Shown here: positions 38,230 through 46,192 of the stretch, piece by piece
Position numbering within the stretch: position 1 is the first letter of the stretch
How the letters are laid out: every line of letters starts with the position of its first letter
Source: Bacteroidota bacterium
GTDB taxonomy: Bacteria; Bacteroidota; Bacteroidia; B-17B0; Aurantibacillaceae
Direction of reading: 5' to 3'
Assembly: GCA_018267655.1 (NCBI GenBank)
Contig: JAFDYB010000057.1
Location: forward strand, 1-64,000
DNA: 64,000 nucleotides
Program-made: the position numbers and the translations under genes
Notes under the pieces: model-generated
Told to the model about the DNA's origin: nothing
The model's input: only the letters and a program-made list of their open reading frames with translations
Database searches by the model: none

Positions 38230-38883
38230 TTAAAATTTAAAATTTAACCCTATTCTGTTGTCTAAATAATGTATCGTTGAAATAAAATTTGAATTTGTAA
38301 TACTTAAAGGATAAAAATAAAACGAATATGAGAGGCTCAATTTATTAATCAGATGGTACTCTACCATAAACCATGAATTAAGGCTGTATTTTTTAATTAA
38401 GTTCGACCCGGTAGGCATATAAGCATTATATTTTTTTCGTATTTGAGTATCGTTAATTCCATACGATCCCTGTATTTCATGAAATAAAAGTGAATTTACA
38501 TTCATAAGAGTGCTCGCACCCACTAAAAAATCTAAATGCTTACTAATTTTATAACCAATTGCAAAAGGTATTTCAAGATTAAGAAGGCTTAAATTTGTTT
38601 TAAAGAAAACAGACTGGTTATATTGATCATCAAGTTGCCATTCATTTAAATAATTTATCTCAGCATAAGTACATTTTAGCCCCTGTAATAACAGTAAAGA
38701 ATTTTTTGTTTTTTTAAAACTTATGCCAAAAGAAAATCCGGCATTAGAGGCATTATCATACGCATTATAGGATATATTCTGATTTATTGAAATGTTTAAT
38801 TGTTTTTCAATGCCATTAGTTTGCGCATTTAAAACCTGAGCAAAATAAAATAAAATAAAGAATGTGCAAAATTTTGTGTGCAT
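38230..38883 (-). CDS. PorT-like outer membrane beta-barrel protein
   Basis: From the ATG at 38883 the protein has 217 residues, starting with a signal peptide (MHTKFCTFFILFYFAQVLNAQ). An ATG at 38898 would add five residues before the signal and is less likely. The mature protein shows barrel strands (FSFGISFKKTKNSLLLLQGL, LEIPFAIGYKI, LDFLVGAS) and a closing NRIGLNFKF. It is the first gene of the three-gene cluster and has (TAAA)6 about 78-101 bases upstream. Confidence 0.7.
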   Translation of the reverse strand: MHTKFCTFFILFYFAQVLNAQTNGIEKQLNISINQNISYNAYDNASNAGFSFGISFKKTKNSLLLLQGLKCTYAEINYLNEWQLDDQYNQSVFFKTNLSLLNLEIPFAIGYKISKHLDFLVGASTLMNVNSLLFHEIQGSYGINDTQIRKKYNAYMPTGSNLIKKYSLNSWFMVEYHLINKLSLSYSFYFYPLSITNSNFISTIHYLDNRIGLNFKF

Positions 38884-38960
38884 ACAATTAAAATCCATTA
38901 TTTATTTTAAAATGAAATTTTATTTAAAAACACATTAATAAATAATTTTATTAGCAAAAA

Positions 38961-38984
38961 TAAATAAATAAATAAATAAATAAA
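38961..38984. repeat. (TAAA)6 microsatellite upstream of a barrel gene
   Basis: Six perfect TAAA units (24 bases), preceded by five A and followed by a partial unit. They lie about 78-101 bases upstream of the ATG at 38883 on the minus strand, in the promoter region. Simple tetranucleotide repeats here can change promoter spacing by slippage. Confidence 0.9.
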
Positions 38985-39068
38985 TACGAAAATATTTATA
39001 ACAATTTGATTATTAGATGATTAATTTTTAAAAATTAATTATATCTGACTTTTAGCCATATATTCCGA

Positions 39069-39101
39069 AGTAGAAAAAAAGTCGTTTTTTGGTAGCTTAC
39101 A
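39069..39101. repeat. 33/35-bp repeat, copy 2
   Basis: Second copy of the repeat at 36906-36940, from AGTAGAAAAAAAGTCG to GGTAGCTTACA. It starts 10 bases after the minus-strand stop of the alkyltransferase-like gene (39111). Both copies therefore lie in the same position relative to a minus-strand stop codon. Confidence 0.75.
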
Positions 39102-39110
39102 ACATTAGCA

Positions 39111-39449
39111 TTAAAGTTTTAATTCGATATTTGGATCCCAAAATAACTTTTTAAAATCTACAACGCTATCGCTTTCAACTTTAATATTTTCGTTTTCGAG
39201 TAACTCTTGCATTTGAGTTGGGTAGCTAAAATGATGTTTGCCTGTTAGCAAACCATTTCGGTTTACGACTCTGTGGGCGGGCACTTTAGGTTTTTTTGCG
39301 TGCGAGGCGTTCATTGCGTAACCAACAGTTCTACTACTTTTTTTGGCCCCTAAATAAGCTGCAATAGCTCCATAGCTTGTTACTCTCCCTTTAGGTATTA
39401 GCCTCACGACTTGAAATACTTGTTCAAAAAAATCACTGTTGTTTGCCAT
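39111..39449 (-). CDS. alkyltransferase-like (ATL) DNA-binding protein, MGMT family
   Basis: A 112-residue protein of the O6-alkylguanine-DNA alkyltransferase C-terminal fold. The helix-turn-helix region GRVTSYGAIAAYLGAKKSSRTV is intact. At the active site, where MGMT has PCHRV, it reads PAHRVV, with Ala58 in place of the Cys. Without the Cys it cannot take up the alkyl group, so it should be an ATL that binds damaged bases and channels them into nucleotide excision repair, as in E. coli (YbaZ) and fission yeast (Atl1). It follows mqnD by 20 bases, probably as one transcript. Confidence 0.88.
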   Translation of the reverse strand: MANNSDFFEQVFQVVRLIPKGRVTSYGAIAAYLGAKKSSRTVGYAMNASHAKKPKVPAHRVVNRNGLLTGKHHFSYPTQMQELLENENIKVESDSVVDFKKLFWDPNIELKL

Positions 39450-39469
39450 GATTATTTTTTATAATAGAG

Positions 39470-40330
39470 TTAAATTAGTTCTATTTCAGTTTTTGTTTTA
39501 GAAATAATATCTGCATTACGCGCATAATTAAATAAAGTTTGAACAGCGTTTTTTCCTTGCTCTGCTAAATTTATGCTGTATTTATTTACATATAGCGCTA
39601 TGTGTTTTTTTATAACATCATCGCTCATTTCTTGTGCATGATTTTTAACGTAATTATTACTTTCGTTTGGATGCTCAAATGCAAATGCCACGCTTTTTGC
39701 AATCAATGCACTTACTTCTTTTTTTAACCCTTCCGGTAAATTATTACGAATTGCAATTCCTCCTAATGGAATAGGGCAATTGGTTTTTTGTTGCCACCAC
39801 TCACCTAAATCAATCACTTTTAAAAGTCCTTTTTCTGCATATGTAAATCTATTTTCATGAATAATTAGGCCGGCATCAACATTTTCAGCAAGTACAAGAT
39901 CTTCTATTTCGCTAAAAACAACTTCTTTTTTGTTTTTATATTCAGAAAATGCAAGAGTAAATAAAAAATTTGCAGTTGTGTATCTTCCCGGAATGGCAAT
40001 GGTTAAATTTTTATTTGTACTTGGCCTGCTGTTAAATACCTCTATTACAGCGCTGTTTTTAGTAATTAACAAAGGCCCGCAATTAAAGCCAAGTGCCGCA
40101 CCAGAGTTTAATAGTGTGTAATTATTTAGTACATACAACAATGCATGAAAACTTAATTTAGTTATGTGAAGTTCGCCTTTAAATGCTTTTTGATTGAGTG
40201 TTTCAACATCAAAAAGATGAGGTATAAATTTGATGCCGTTAGTATCAATTTTATTATGCACTAAAGCATCAAAAATAAAACAATCGTTTGGGCAAGGCGA
40301 ATAGCCAATATTAAGCTCACGGTACTTCAT
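39470..40330 (-). CDS. mqnD: 1,4-dihydroxy-6-naphthoate synthase
   Basis: A 286-residue protein of the MqnA/MqnD family with a periplasmic-binding-protein-like fold; it converts cyclic dehypoxanthine futalosine to 1,4-dihydroxy-6-naphthoate in the futalosine route. The family N-terminus GYSPCPNDCFIFDALV, ALGFNCGPLLI and LGEWWQQKTNCPIPLGGIAI fit MqnD better than MqnA. It overlaps mqnB by 14 bases, so the two enzymes are encoded together; mqnC is at 18.4 kb. Confidence 0.92.
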   Translation of the reverse strand: MKYRELNIGYSPCPNDCFIFDALVHNKIDTNGIKFIPHLFDVETLNQKAFKGELHITKLSFHALLYVLNNYTLLNSGAALGFNCGPLLITKNSAVIEVFNSRPSTNKNLTIAIPGRYTTANFLFTLAFSEYKNKKEVVFSEIEDLVLAENVDAGLIIHENRFTYAEKGLLKVIDLGEWWQQKTNCPIPLGGIAIRNNLPEGLKKEVSALIAKSVAFAFEHPNESNNYVKNHAQEMSDDVIKKHIALYVNKYSINLAEQGKNAVQTLFNYARNADIISKTKTEIELI

Positions 40331-40994
40331 TGTATATAGTTTTAATAATAGTGTTTAATTCTTTATTTAAGTTTTTAATGGCAAGCTTTATTCTCCATTT
40401 GCTCTTATCGCGTTTTTCTACATAGTTTGAAATAGATCTTAATTGCGTGTATTCAGTATTAAAAAAAGCGGCAGCCATAAAAAAAGCGGCGCCCTCCATG
40501 CTCTCGAGTTCAGGTTGATATTGTTGTTTTACGTTAGCAATTGTTTTTTCGTTACCGTGTACGGTATTTACAGTAATTGCTGAAGCTGTTGGATATATTT
40601 TAAAAAATTTTGCGTACTTTTTTAGTTTATTTTTAAAATGTTGCGTACCGCCTAATTGTAATTTATCAAATGAAATAAAAGACTCCCCATCTTCTGCGCC
40701 TAATTCACTTATACAATCTTTGGTTATGTTATGCACCGCACCAAGCGTATTTTTTTTATTAAAACTCCCTGCAATACCTGCATTAATTATTAAATCGTAA
40801 TTGTTTTTGCAATATACCCCCATTGCAAAAGCTGTATTAACCATGCCTACACCGGTAATAAGAATGCTTAAATTTTTAATTTTAGCACTTTTATATAATT
40901 TCATTTTTTTTGAAACAGCAATATGATGTTTTTTTAAAAATGGAGCAATTTCAAATTCGGTAGCCGATATTATGAGTATTTGTGGTAATTTCAC
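40317..40994 (-). CDS. mqnB: futalosine hydrolase
   Basis: A 225-residue nucleosidase of the PNP/MTAN family. It removes hypoxanthine from futalosine (or the base from aminofutalosine). Typical blocks are the N-terminal SATEFEIAPFL, VGMVNTAFAMGVY, INAGIAGSF, the metal- and substrate-site region ELGAEDGESF and ESMEGAAFFMAAA. The start is GTG. It overlaps mqnD by 14 bases, which is the strongest reason to call it MqnB rather than an MTA/SAH nucleosidase. Confidence 0.87.
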   Translation of the reverse strand: MKLPQILIISATEFEIAPFLKKHHIAVSKKMKLYKSAKIKNLSILITGVGMVNTAFAMGVYCKNNYDLIINAGIAGSFNKKNTLGAVHNITKDCISELGAEDGESFISFDKLQLGGTQHFKNKLKKYAKFFKIYPTASAITVNTVHGNEKTIANVKQQYQPELESMEGAAFFMAAAFFNTEYTQLRSISNYVEKRDKSKWRIKLAIKNLNKELNTIIKTIYNEVP

Positions 40995-41031
40995 GTTTTA
41001 AATTTATTAATATTCTGTTTATTTTTAGCAA

Positions 41032-41439
41032 ATGATTTATTTAACCCGTCACGAACATTTTAACGCTGCACATAAATTATACAATCCCTCATGGACTGAA
41101 GAAAAAAACATAGAGGTATTTGGCAAATGCGCTAATCATAATTGGCACGGGCATAATTATGAGTTAATAATCACAATAAAAGGAGAGGTAAACACAGATA
41201 CAGGTTTTTTAATGGACGCCAAGTTACTAAGTAAAATAATAAAGGAAGATATTTGTGAAAAACTCGACCATAAAAATTTAAATGTAGATGTTGAAATGAC
41301 TAAAAACATTTTACCCAGCACCGAAAACCTAGCGATTGCTATTTGGAAAGAACTTACAGTTCTTTTGCCTGCAAATGTTACCTTACATTGTGTTAAACTT
41401 TACGAAACACCCTCTATTTGTGTAGAATATTTTGGATAA
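41032..41439 (+). CDS. 6-pyruvoyl tetrahydropterin synthase family protein, copy 1
   Basis: A 135-residue PTPS/QueD-family enzyme. The zinc ligands are His14 (FNAAHKL), His39 and His41 (WHGHNY), with the putative catalytic Cys33 in FGKCANHN. LDHKNLN and PSTENLAI follow. The second copy (41604) lies 164 bases downstream and folE comes after it. That order suggests a pterin pathway starting from FolE product: tetrahydropterin (BH4-like) or a folate/queuosine-type intermediate. The FGKC-NxxxHGHNY motif resembles eukaryotic-type PTPS more than E. coli QueD, but the exact product is not known. Confidence 0.85.
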   Translation: MIYLTRHEHFNAAHKLYNPSWTEEKNIEVFGKCANHNWHGHNYELIITIKGEVNTDTGFLMDAKLLSKIIKEDICEKLDHKNLNVDVEMTKNILPSTENLAIAIWKELTVLLPANVTLHCVKLYETPSICVEYFG

Positions 41440-41603
41440 TGCAAATAATCGCTTGTGTTTAATTATTAAAAGTATTATATTCGTTAAATGAAATTTTTGT
41501 ATATTAAATTTTAACTTCAGTGCAAATACACCCAAAAAATAATTGCATAAACATGTAAGTTACATACCACTAATTCGTATAAAATAAAATTAATCCTACC
41601 ACA

Positions 41604-42017
41604 TTGAACAATAAAGTAGCCGTTTACAGAAAAGAGCATTTTAATGCAGCCCACAGGCTCCATAATCCATCGCTAAGCAATAGCGAAAATCAACGCTTGT
41701 TTGGAAAATGCAATAACCCAAATTATCATGGGCATAATTATTTTTTAGAAGTTTGCGTAATTGGTGTAATTGACAATACTACCGGCTATGTAATGGACAC
41801 AAAAATTCTTAGCGATTTAATTAAAAGAGAAATTATAGAAGTGTTTGACCATAAAAATCTTAACTTAGACGTGGCTGATTTTAAAAACCTAAATCCAACA
41901 GCCGAAAATATTGTAATAGTAATTTATAACCGACTTAAACCTCATCTTAAAAAAGAGTTAGAATTGAAAGTGAAATTATATGAAAATGAAAGAAATTTTG
42001 TTGAATACCCTGCTTAA
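41604..42017 (+). CDS. 6-pyruvoyl tetrahydropterin synthase family protein, copy 2
   Basis: A 137-residue paralogue of the previous gene with the same residues: His17 (FNAAHRLH), Cys36 (FGKCNNPN), His42 and His44 (YHGHNY). The block FDHKNLNLDVAD and PTAENIVI are also kept, so both copies could be active. The start is TTG. Its end overlaps folE by 38 bases. Two such genes in a row with folE suggest a division of labour (for example one in tetrahydropterin and one in queuosine or folate metabolism), but this is inference. Confidence 0.85.
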   Translation: MNNKVAVYRKEHFNAAHRLHNPSLSNSENQRLFGKCNNPNYHGHNYFLEVCVIGVIDNTTGYVMDTKILSDLIKREIIEVFDHKNLNLDVADFKNLNPTAENIVIVIYNRLKPHLKKELELKVKLYENERNFVEYPA

Positions 42018-42699
42018 AGACAAGAAAATTAGTTTAGATAAATTGTCGCCTGGTGAGATTGGCAACGAACACATTTCAACCGGCGAAGAAACGCCCTTAA
42101 AAGAGAATGCGTTTGATATGAACGATGAGGAAAAAATAAAAAACATTGAATTTCATTTTTCTAAAATAATAGAAACGCTCGGTCTTGATCTTAATGACGA
42201 TAGCATTAAAGGAACTGCTAATAGAGTTGCAAAAATGTATGTAAATGAAATTTTTAGTGGCTTAAACCCTAAAAATAAACCAAAAATTACCTTGTTCGAC
42301 AACAAATATAAATATGGGCAAATGCTGGTTGAAAAAGAAATTACATTTTATAGCAATTGCGAACACCATTTTGTTCCCATATATGGCAAAGCACACGTGG
42401 CTTATATATCATCCGGCAAGGTTATTGGGCTCTCTAAACTTAACCGCATTGTGCATTACTTTTCAAAACGACCGCAGGTGCAAGAGCGCTTAACTGTTCA
42501 AATAGCAAAAGAGCTTCAACACATTTTACAAACACCCGATGTTGCTGTGCTTATTGATGCTAAACATTTTTGTGTTTCGAGTAGGGGTATTCAAGACCAT
42601 AATTCGGCAACAGTAACTTCGTATTATGGTGGTGCATTTGAAAATGAAAGTACTAAAAAAGAGTTTTTAAGCTACATTCAATTGGCAACTAAATATTAG
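41980..42699 (+). CDS. folE: GTP cyclohydrolase I
   Basis: A 239-residue FolE, which makes 7,8-dihydroneopterin triphosphate from GTP. The zinc-binding residues are Cys127 and His130 (NCEHHFVPIYGKAHVAY) and Cys198 (AKHFCVSSRG). The block GIQDHNSATVTSYYGG is the family signature. The N-terminal 55 residues are longer than usual for the catalytic core and not conserved. Two adjacent ATGs (41980 and 41986) are possible starts. The gene overlaps the second PTPS gene by 38 bases, an unusually long overlap that ties the two in translation. Confidence 0.95.
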   Translation: MKMKEILLNTLLKDKKISLDKLSPGEIGNEHISTGEETPLKENAFDMNDEEKIKNIEFHFSKIIETLGLDLNDDSIKGTANRVAKMYVNEIFSGLNPKNKPKITLFDNKYKYGQMLVEKEITFYSNCEHHFVPIYGKAHVAYISSGKVIGLSKLNRIVHYFSKRPQVQERLTVQIAKELQHILQTPDVAVLIDAKHFCVSSRGIQDHNSATVTSYYGGAFENESTKKEFLSYIQLATKY

Positions 42700-42704
42700 C
42701 TAAC

Positions 42705-43301
42705 ATGAAATTAGTTTTTGCATCAAGTAATGAGAACAAAATTACTGAAGTTAGGCAAAGTCTCACGCAAAATGTTAGCCTTTTAGGGTTAATGGATATA
42801 GGCATTAATTACGAAATACCTGAAACAGGCAAAACAATTTCTGAAAACTCATACATTAAGGCACTTCATGTACATCAATTTCTATTACATAAAAATTTAC
42901 CACACACTGTATTTGCTGACGATAGTGGCTTAGAGGTTTCAGCATTAAATAATGAACCAGGTGTTTATAGCGCCCGGTATGCCGGATTGGAGAAAAACGA
43001 TGCTTTAAATAACGAAAAATTATTACATCGCCTTAAGCATAAAAATGATAGAAAGGCTCGCTTTGTTACCGTTATAACATTAATACTTAATGGCAGTACT
43101 TATGTTTTTGAAGGACTTATACATGGGCAAATATCTACTGAATTAAAGGGCAGTAACGGTTTTGGTTACGATCCTTTATTTATTCCGAATGGCTATAACA
43201 AAACCTTTGCAGAACTGTCATTTGAAATAAAAAACAAAATAAGCCACAGAGCCATTGCTATTAAAAAATTAAATGATTTTTTAGTAGCACAAAAACACTA
43301 A
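42705..43301 (+). CDS. rdgB: non-canonical purine NTP pyrophosphatase (RdgB/HAM1)
   Basis: A 198-residue RdgB/HAM1 family enzyme that hydrolyses ITP, dITP and XTP to monophosphates and keeps them out of nucleic acids. Signature blocks are ASSNENKITEV, ADDSGLEVSAL, PGVYSARYAG and GSNGFGYDPLFIP, and the C-terminal KNKISHRAIAIKKL. It follows folE by 5 bases and so likely belongs to the same transcript. Its stop overlaps the end of the convergent T9SS gene by 4 bases. Confidence 0.95.
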   Translation: MKLVFASSNENKITEVRQSLTQNVSLLGLMDIGINYEIPETGKTISENSYIKALHVHQFLLHKNLPHTVFADDSGLEVSALNNEPGVYSARYAGLEKNDALNNEKLLHRLKHKNDRKARFVTVITLILNGSTYVFEGLIHGQISTELKGSNGFGYDPLFIPNGYNKTFAELSFEIKNKISHRAIAIKKLNDFLVAQKH

Positions 43302-44353
43302 TTAGTTTTCACAAATTTTAGTTGCGAAACATTGTTTAATGTTGAAATTTTTAAAACATAAATCCCAACAGTTAAGGCATTCACATCAATACTTTCATCG
43401 GTATTATTTTTAATAGATAGTAATTGTTTTCCGCTTAAATCAAGAACTTCAATATCTGCATTTTTAATGTTTTTAAAATACAATTTATCTTTAACCGGGT
43501 TAGGATATAAAGCAATATTATTTTCTGCAATTACCTCGTTTATTCCGGCAAACGTTCTGTATGAATCGCGATACCTTATAGTTGTTGGGTTAAATGAAGA
43601 TCCGGTTAAAGCGCCTGTAATTTCTAAATAAGGTATTTTAGATGTGGTTGTAAGCCATTGATAGCTGCGCTGATAATTTGGAAATCCTAATTTTACAGGA
43701 AATGTATTGAATTTCACACTGTCTTGCGAGTATTGAGTGGTAATTAAACGAATACAATTAGCTGTGCCGTAAGGCGTAGTAATAGTACCCCAACCGTCAA
43801 CCTGCGTAATTCTATAGCCTGTTTTTGAATATACGAGTGGTAGAGCGGTTGTTGTTGGCGTTGAAAATTTAAACGTTGTACTGTCGTAATTTGAATATGT
43901 TAAAGGGAACACATATAGCTCATCGGGGTTAGAATAATACGCCGGTACAGGCACAGCACTCATTGTTACCCCTGCACCAACAACCTGATACGCATTAGGA
44001 GTACTTGATTTTTTATAAAAATTATAGTAATTAGTTATTTTAACAATACCTGCGTTAATCGTATCAGCAATTTTTTCGCCGTAATCATTAATGTTTAAAA
44101 AGAAAAATGAATAAGGAGTTAACAGAGCTGATTTAAAGTTTCTTACGCCTTGGCCGGTTGGCACAGCGTTTGAAAAATCCCAGGTGAAGTTTGTGCCAGT
44201 TTGTGTGTAGCTACCTAAACTGCTTAGCGTTGTGTTGCTATAACGCAGTGTATCTCCACTACCCGGCATATTACTATTGCTCAAAGTTATTGCAGTTTGA
44301 GCCTTTGCAAAAAAACTTATTAAAACTAAAAGTATAAAATAATTATTTTTCAT
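43298..44353 (-). CDS. secreted protein with type A T9SS sorting domain
   Basis: A 351-residue protein with a signal peptide (MKNNYFILLVLISFFAKAQ) and a beta-rich central region of about 240 residues, in which I see no catalytic motif. The last 75 residues are a Por/T9SS C-terminal sorting domain: IALYPNPVKDKLYF, then IEVLDLSGKQLLSI, then VGIYVLKISTLNNVSQ and the ending LKFVKTN. T9SS proteins are cleaved at this domain and attached to surface LPS or released. The function of the central region is unknown. The gene converges with rdgB and diverges from the BamA-like gene. Confidence 0.85.
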   Translation of the reverse strand: MKNNYFILLVLISFFAKAQTAITLSNSNMPGSGDTLRYSNTTLSSLGSYTQTGTNFTWDFSNAVPTGQGVRNFKSALLTPYSFFFLNINDYGEKIADTINAGIVKITNYYNFYKKSSTPNAYQVVGAGVTMSAVPVPAYYSNPDELYVFPLTYSNYDSTTFKFSTPTTTALPLVYSKTGYRITQVDGWGTITTPYGTANCIRLITTQYSQDSVKFNTFPVKLGFPNYQRSYQWLTTTSKIPYLEITGALTGSSFNPTTIRYRDSYRTFAGINEVIAENNIALYPNPVKDKLYFKNIKNADIEVLDLSGKQLLSIKNNTDESIDVNALTVGIYVLKISTLNNVSQLKFVKTN

Positions 44354-44411
44354 GTTGATTTGTTTTTGTTTTACTAAAATAATAAAAATAACTTTAATTC
44401 GTTAAATTATT

Positions 44412-46145
44412 TTGAGATTTAATTTCATACTTGTTTTTACATTGCTTTTAACAACTTTTGTTTTTAGTCAACAACTTGCTTTAAAGGTGTTTGAAAAAAG
44501 TAATGCGAAAGATGTAATAAAACTTAACTACCTTAAAAAACACGAAAGTGTTCAAAGTGCAATTAACGAAATTACCTCCATTATTGAAACCCTACACCAA
44601 AAATCATATTTACTTGCTGGCGCTGACAGTGTAAAAAATGATAGCACCACCGTATATGCTTATTTAAATTGTGGACGAAAATACAAATGGGCAAAATTAT
44701 CTTTAGGAAATCTCAATCCAAATGTTGCTTCTGAAATAAATATTTCAGAAAAATTATTTTCACAGCAAAGTTTTCGCTATAACGAAGTGCTACATACTAT
44801 TAATAAAATTATTGCTTATTACGAAAATTCCGGCTATCCTTTTGCGAGCGTTAAATTAGATAGCATTGCTTGCGAAAAAGATGAGTTATCGGCAAAGTTT
44901 GATGTAAGCGTCGGAAAATTTTTTAAAATAGATTCCATTAAAGTAGAAGGTAACATTAAAACAAAACAAAAATTTTTATTTCGCTATTTAGGCATATTTA
45001 ACGGCATGCCGTATAGTACAAAACAAGTTTCGGCAATTTCAAAAAAAGTTTTACAACTACCCTTTATTAAAGAAAAACAAGCTCCTATTGTACGCCTAAC
45101 CGATCGTAAAAATAAAATGATTTTATTTTTCGATTCAAAAAAGGCTTCGCAGTTTGATGGTATTATTGGTTTTTTGCCCGATGCTGTTACAAAAAAAACA
45201 GTAATTACCGGCGATGTAAAAATAAAACTTGTTAATGGTATTTTTAGAACCGGCGAAACGGTTGATTTACAATGGCGAAGGTTGCAGTCGCAAACACAAG
45301 ATTTAAAGGCAGCATTTATTTATCCCTATATTGCAGGAACTCCTGTAGGATTTAATTATGGTATAAAACTTTATAGAAAAGATACTACATTCATTGATGT
45401 AAATAATAACATAGGGCTTCAATATTATTTTAAAGGACTTAATAATTTTAGAGTGTTTTATAAGCAGCGCAACTCTAATTTAATAAGTACATCGGGTTAT
45501 AATTCAATTAGCACATTACCCGAGTATGCGGATATTATTACGCTTTCGTATGGCACAGGTATAACTTACGAAGTGCTTGATTATAAATTTAACCCGCATA
45601 AAGGCATTTCGTTTAATGCAAATGTGCAAACAGGCAACCGTACAATTAATAAAAACCCAAATGTAAACGATGCCGCTTATCAAGGCTTGTTATTAAAATC
45701 GATACAATATCAATACGATGCCGAATTAAATTATTTTATTCAAATTAAAGGAAATAGTGTTTTGCATATTGGCATTCAAAGCGCATCTATTTTTGGAAAT
45801 TCAACTTTATTTAGAAATGAACTTCTGCGAATAGGGGGGTTGCGAACGCTTAGAGGTTTTAATGAAGAATCTATTTACACCAGCACGTATGTAATACCAA
45901 CATTGGAGTACAGGTTTTTATATTCTCAAAATTCAAACATATTACTTTTTGCCGAAGGCGCTTGGTATGAAAATGCTAGTAGGGGTTTTTATTTAAAAGA
46001 TACGCCTTTAAGCTTTGGCGCGGGTATTAATTTTGAAACAAAAGCCGGCATATTATCGTTAAACTATGCTATTGGCAATCAGTTTGGCAGTGGTTTTGAT
46101 GCGCGTAATGGAAAAATTCATTTTGGATTAACGACATTATTTTAA
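44412..46145 (+). CDS. outer membrane BamA/TamA-like (surface antigen D15) protein
   Basis: A 577-residue Omp85-superfamily protein. The TTG start is directly followed by a signal peptide (RFNFILVFTLLLTTFVFSQ). One or more POTRA-like domains follow (about 125-230; IDSIKVEGNIKTKQKFLFRY, PYSTKQVSAISKKV). The barrel occupies the C-terminal half and contains the D15 block RIGGLRTLRGFNEES and the closing LNYAIGNQFG. It is shorter than BamA and does not carry five POTRA domains, so it is more likely a TamA-like or Bacteroidota-specific translocation/assembly factor. The substrate is unknown. Confidence 0.85.
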   Translation: MRFNFILVFTLLLTTFVFSQQLALKVFEKSNAKDVIKLNYLKKHESVQSAINEITSIIETLHQKSYLLAGADSVKNDSTTVYAYLNCGRKYKWAKLSLGNLNPNVASEINISEKLFSQQSFRYNEVLHTINKIIAYYENSGYPFASVKLDSIACEKDELSAKFDVSVGKFFKIDSIKVEGNIKTKQKFLFRYLGIFNGMPYSTKQVSAISKKVLQLPFIKEKQAPIVRLTDRKNKMILFFDSKKASQFDGIIGFLPDAVTKKTVITGDVKIKLVNGIFRTGETVDLQWRRLQSQTQDLKAAFIYPYIAGTPVGFNYGIKLYRKDTTFIDVNNNIGLQYYFKGLNNFRVFYKQRNSNLISTSGYNSISTLPEYADIITLSYGTGITYEVLDYKFNPHKGISFNANVQTGNRTINKNPNVNDAAYQGLLLKSIQYQYDAELNYFIQIKGNSVLHIGIQSASIFGNSTLFRNELLRIGGLRTLRGFNEESIYTSTYVIPTLEYRFLYSQNSNILLFAEGAWYENASRGFYLKDTPLSFGAGINFETKAGILSLNYAIGNQFGSGFDARNGKIHFGLTTLF

Positions 46146-46192
46146 ATAAAGTTTATCCAATAAAAACCCTTTTTTTGTACGCTTCGTAAATT

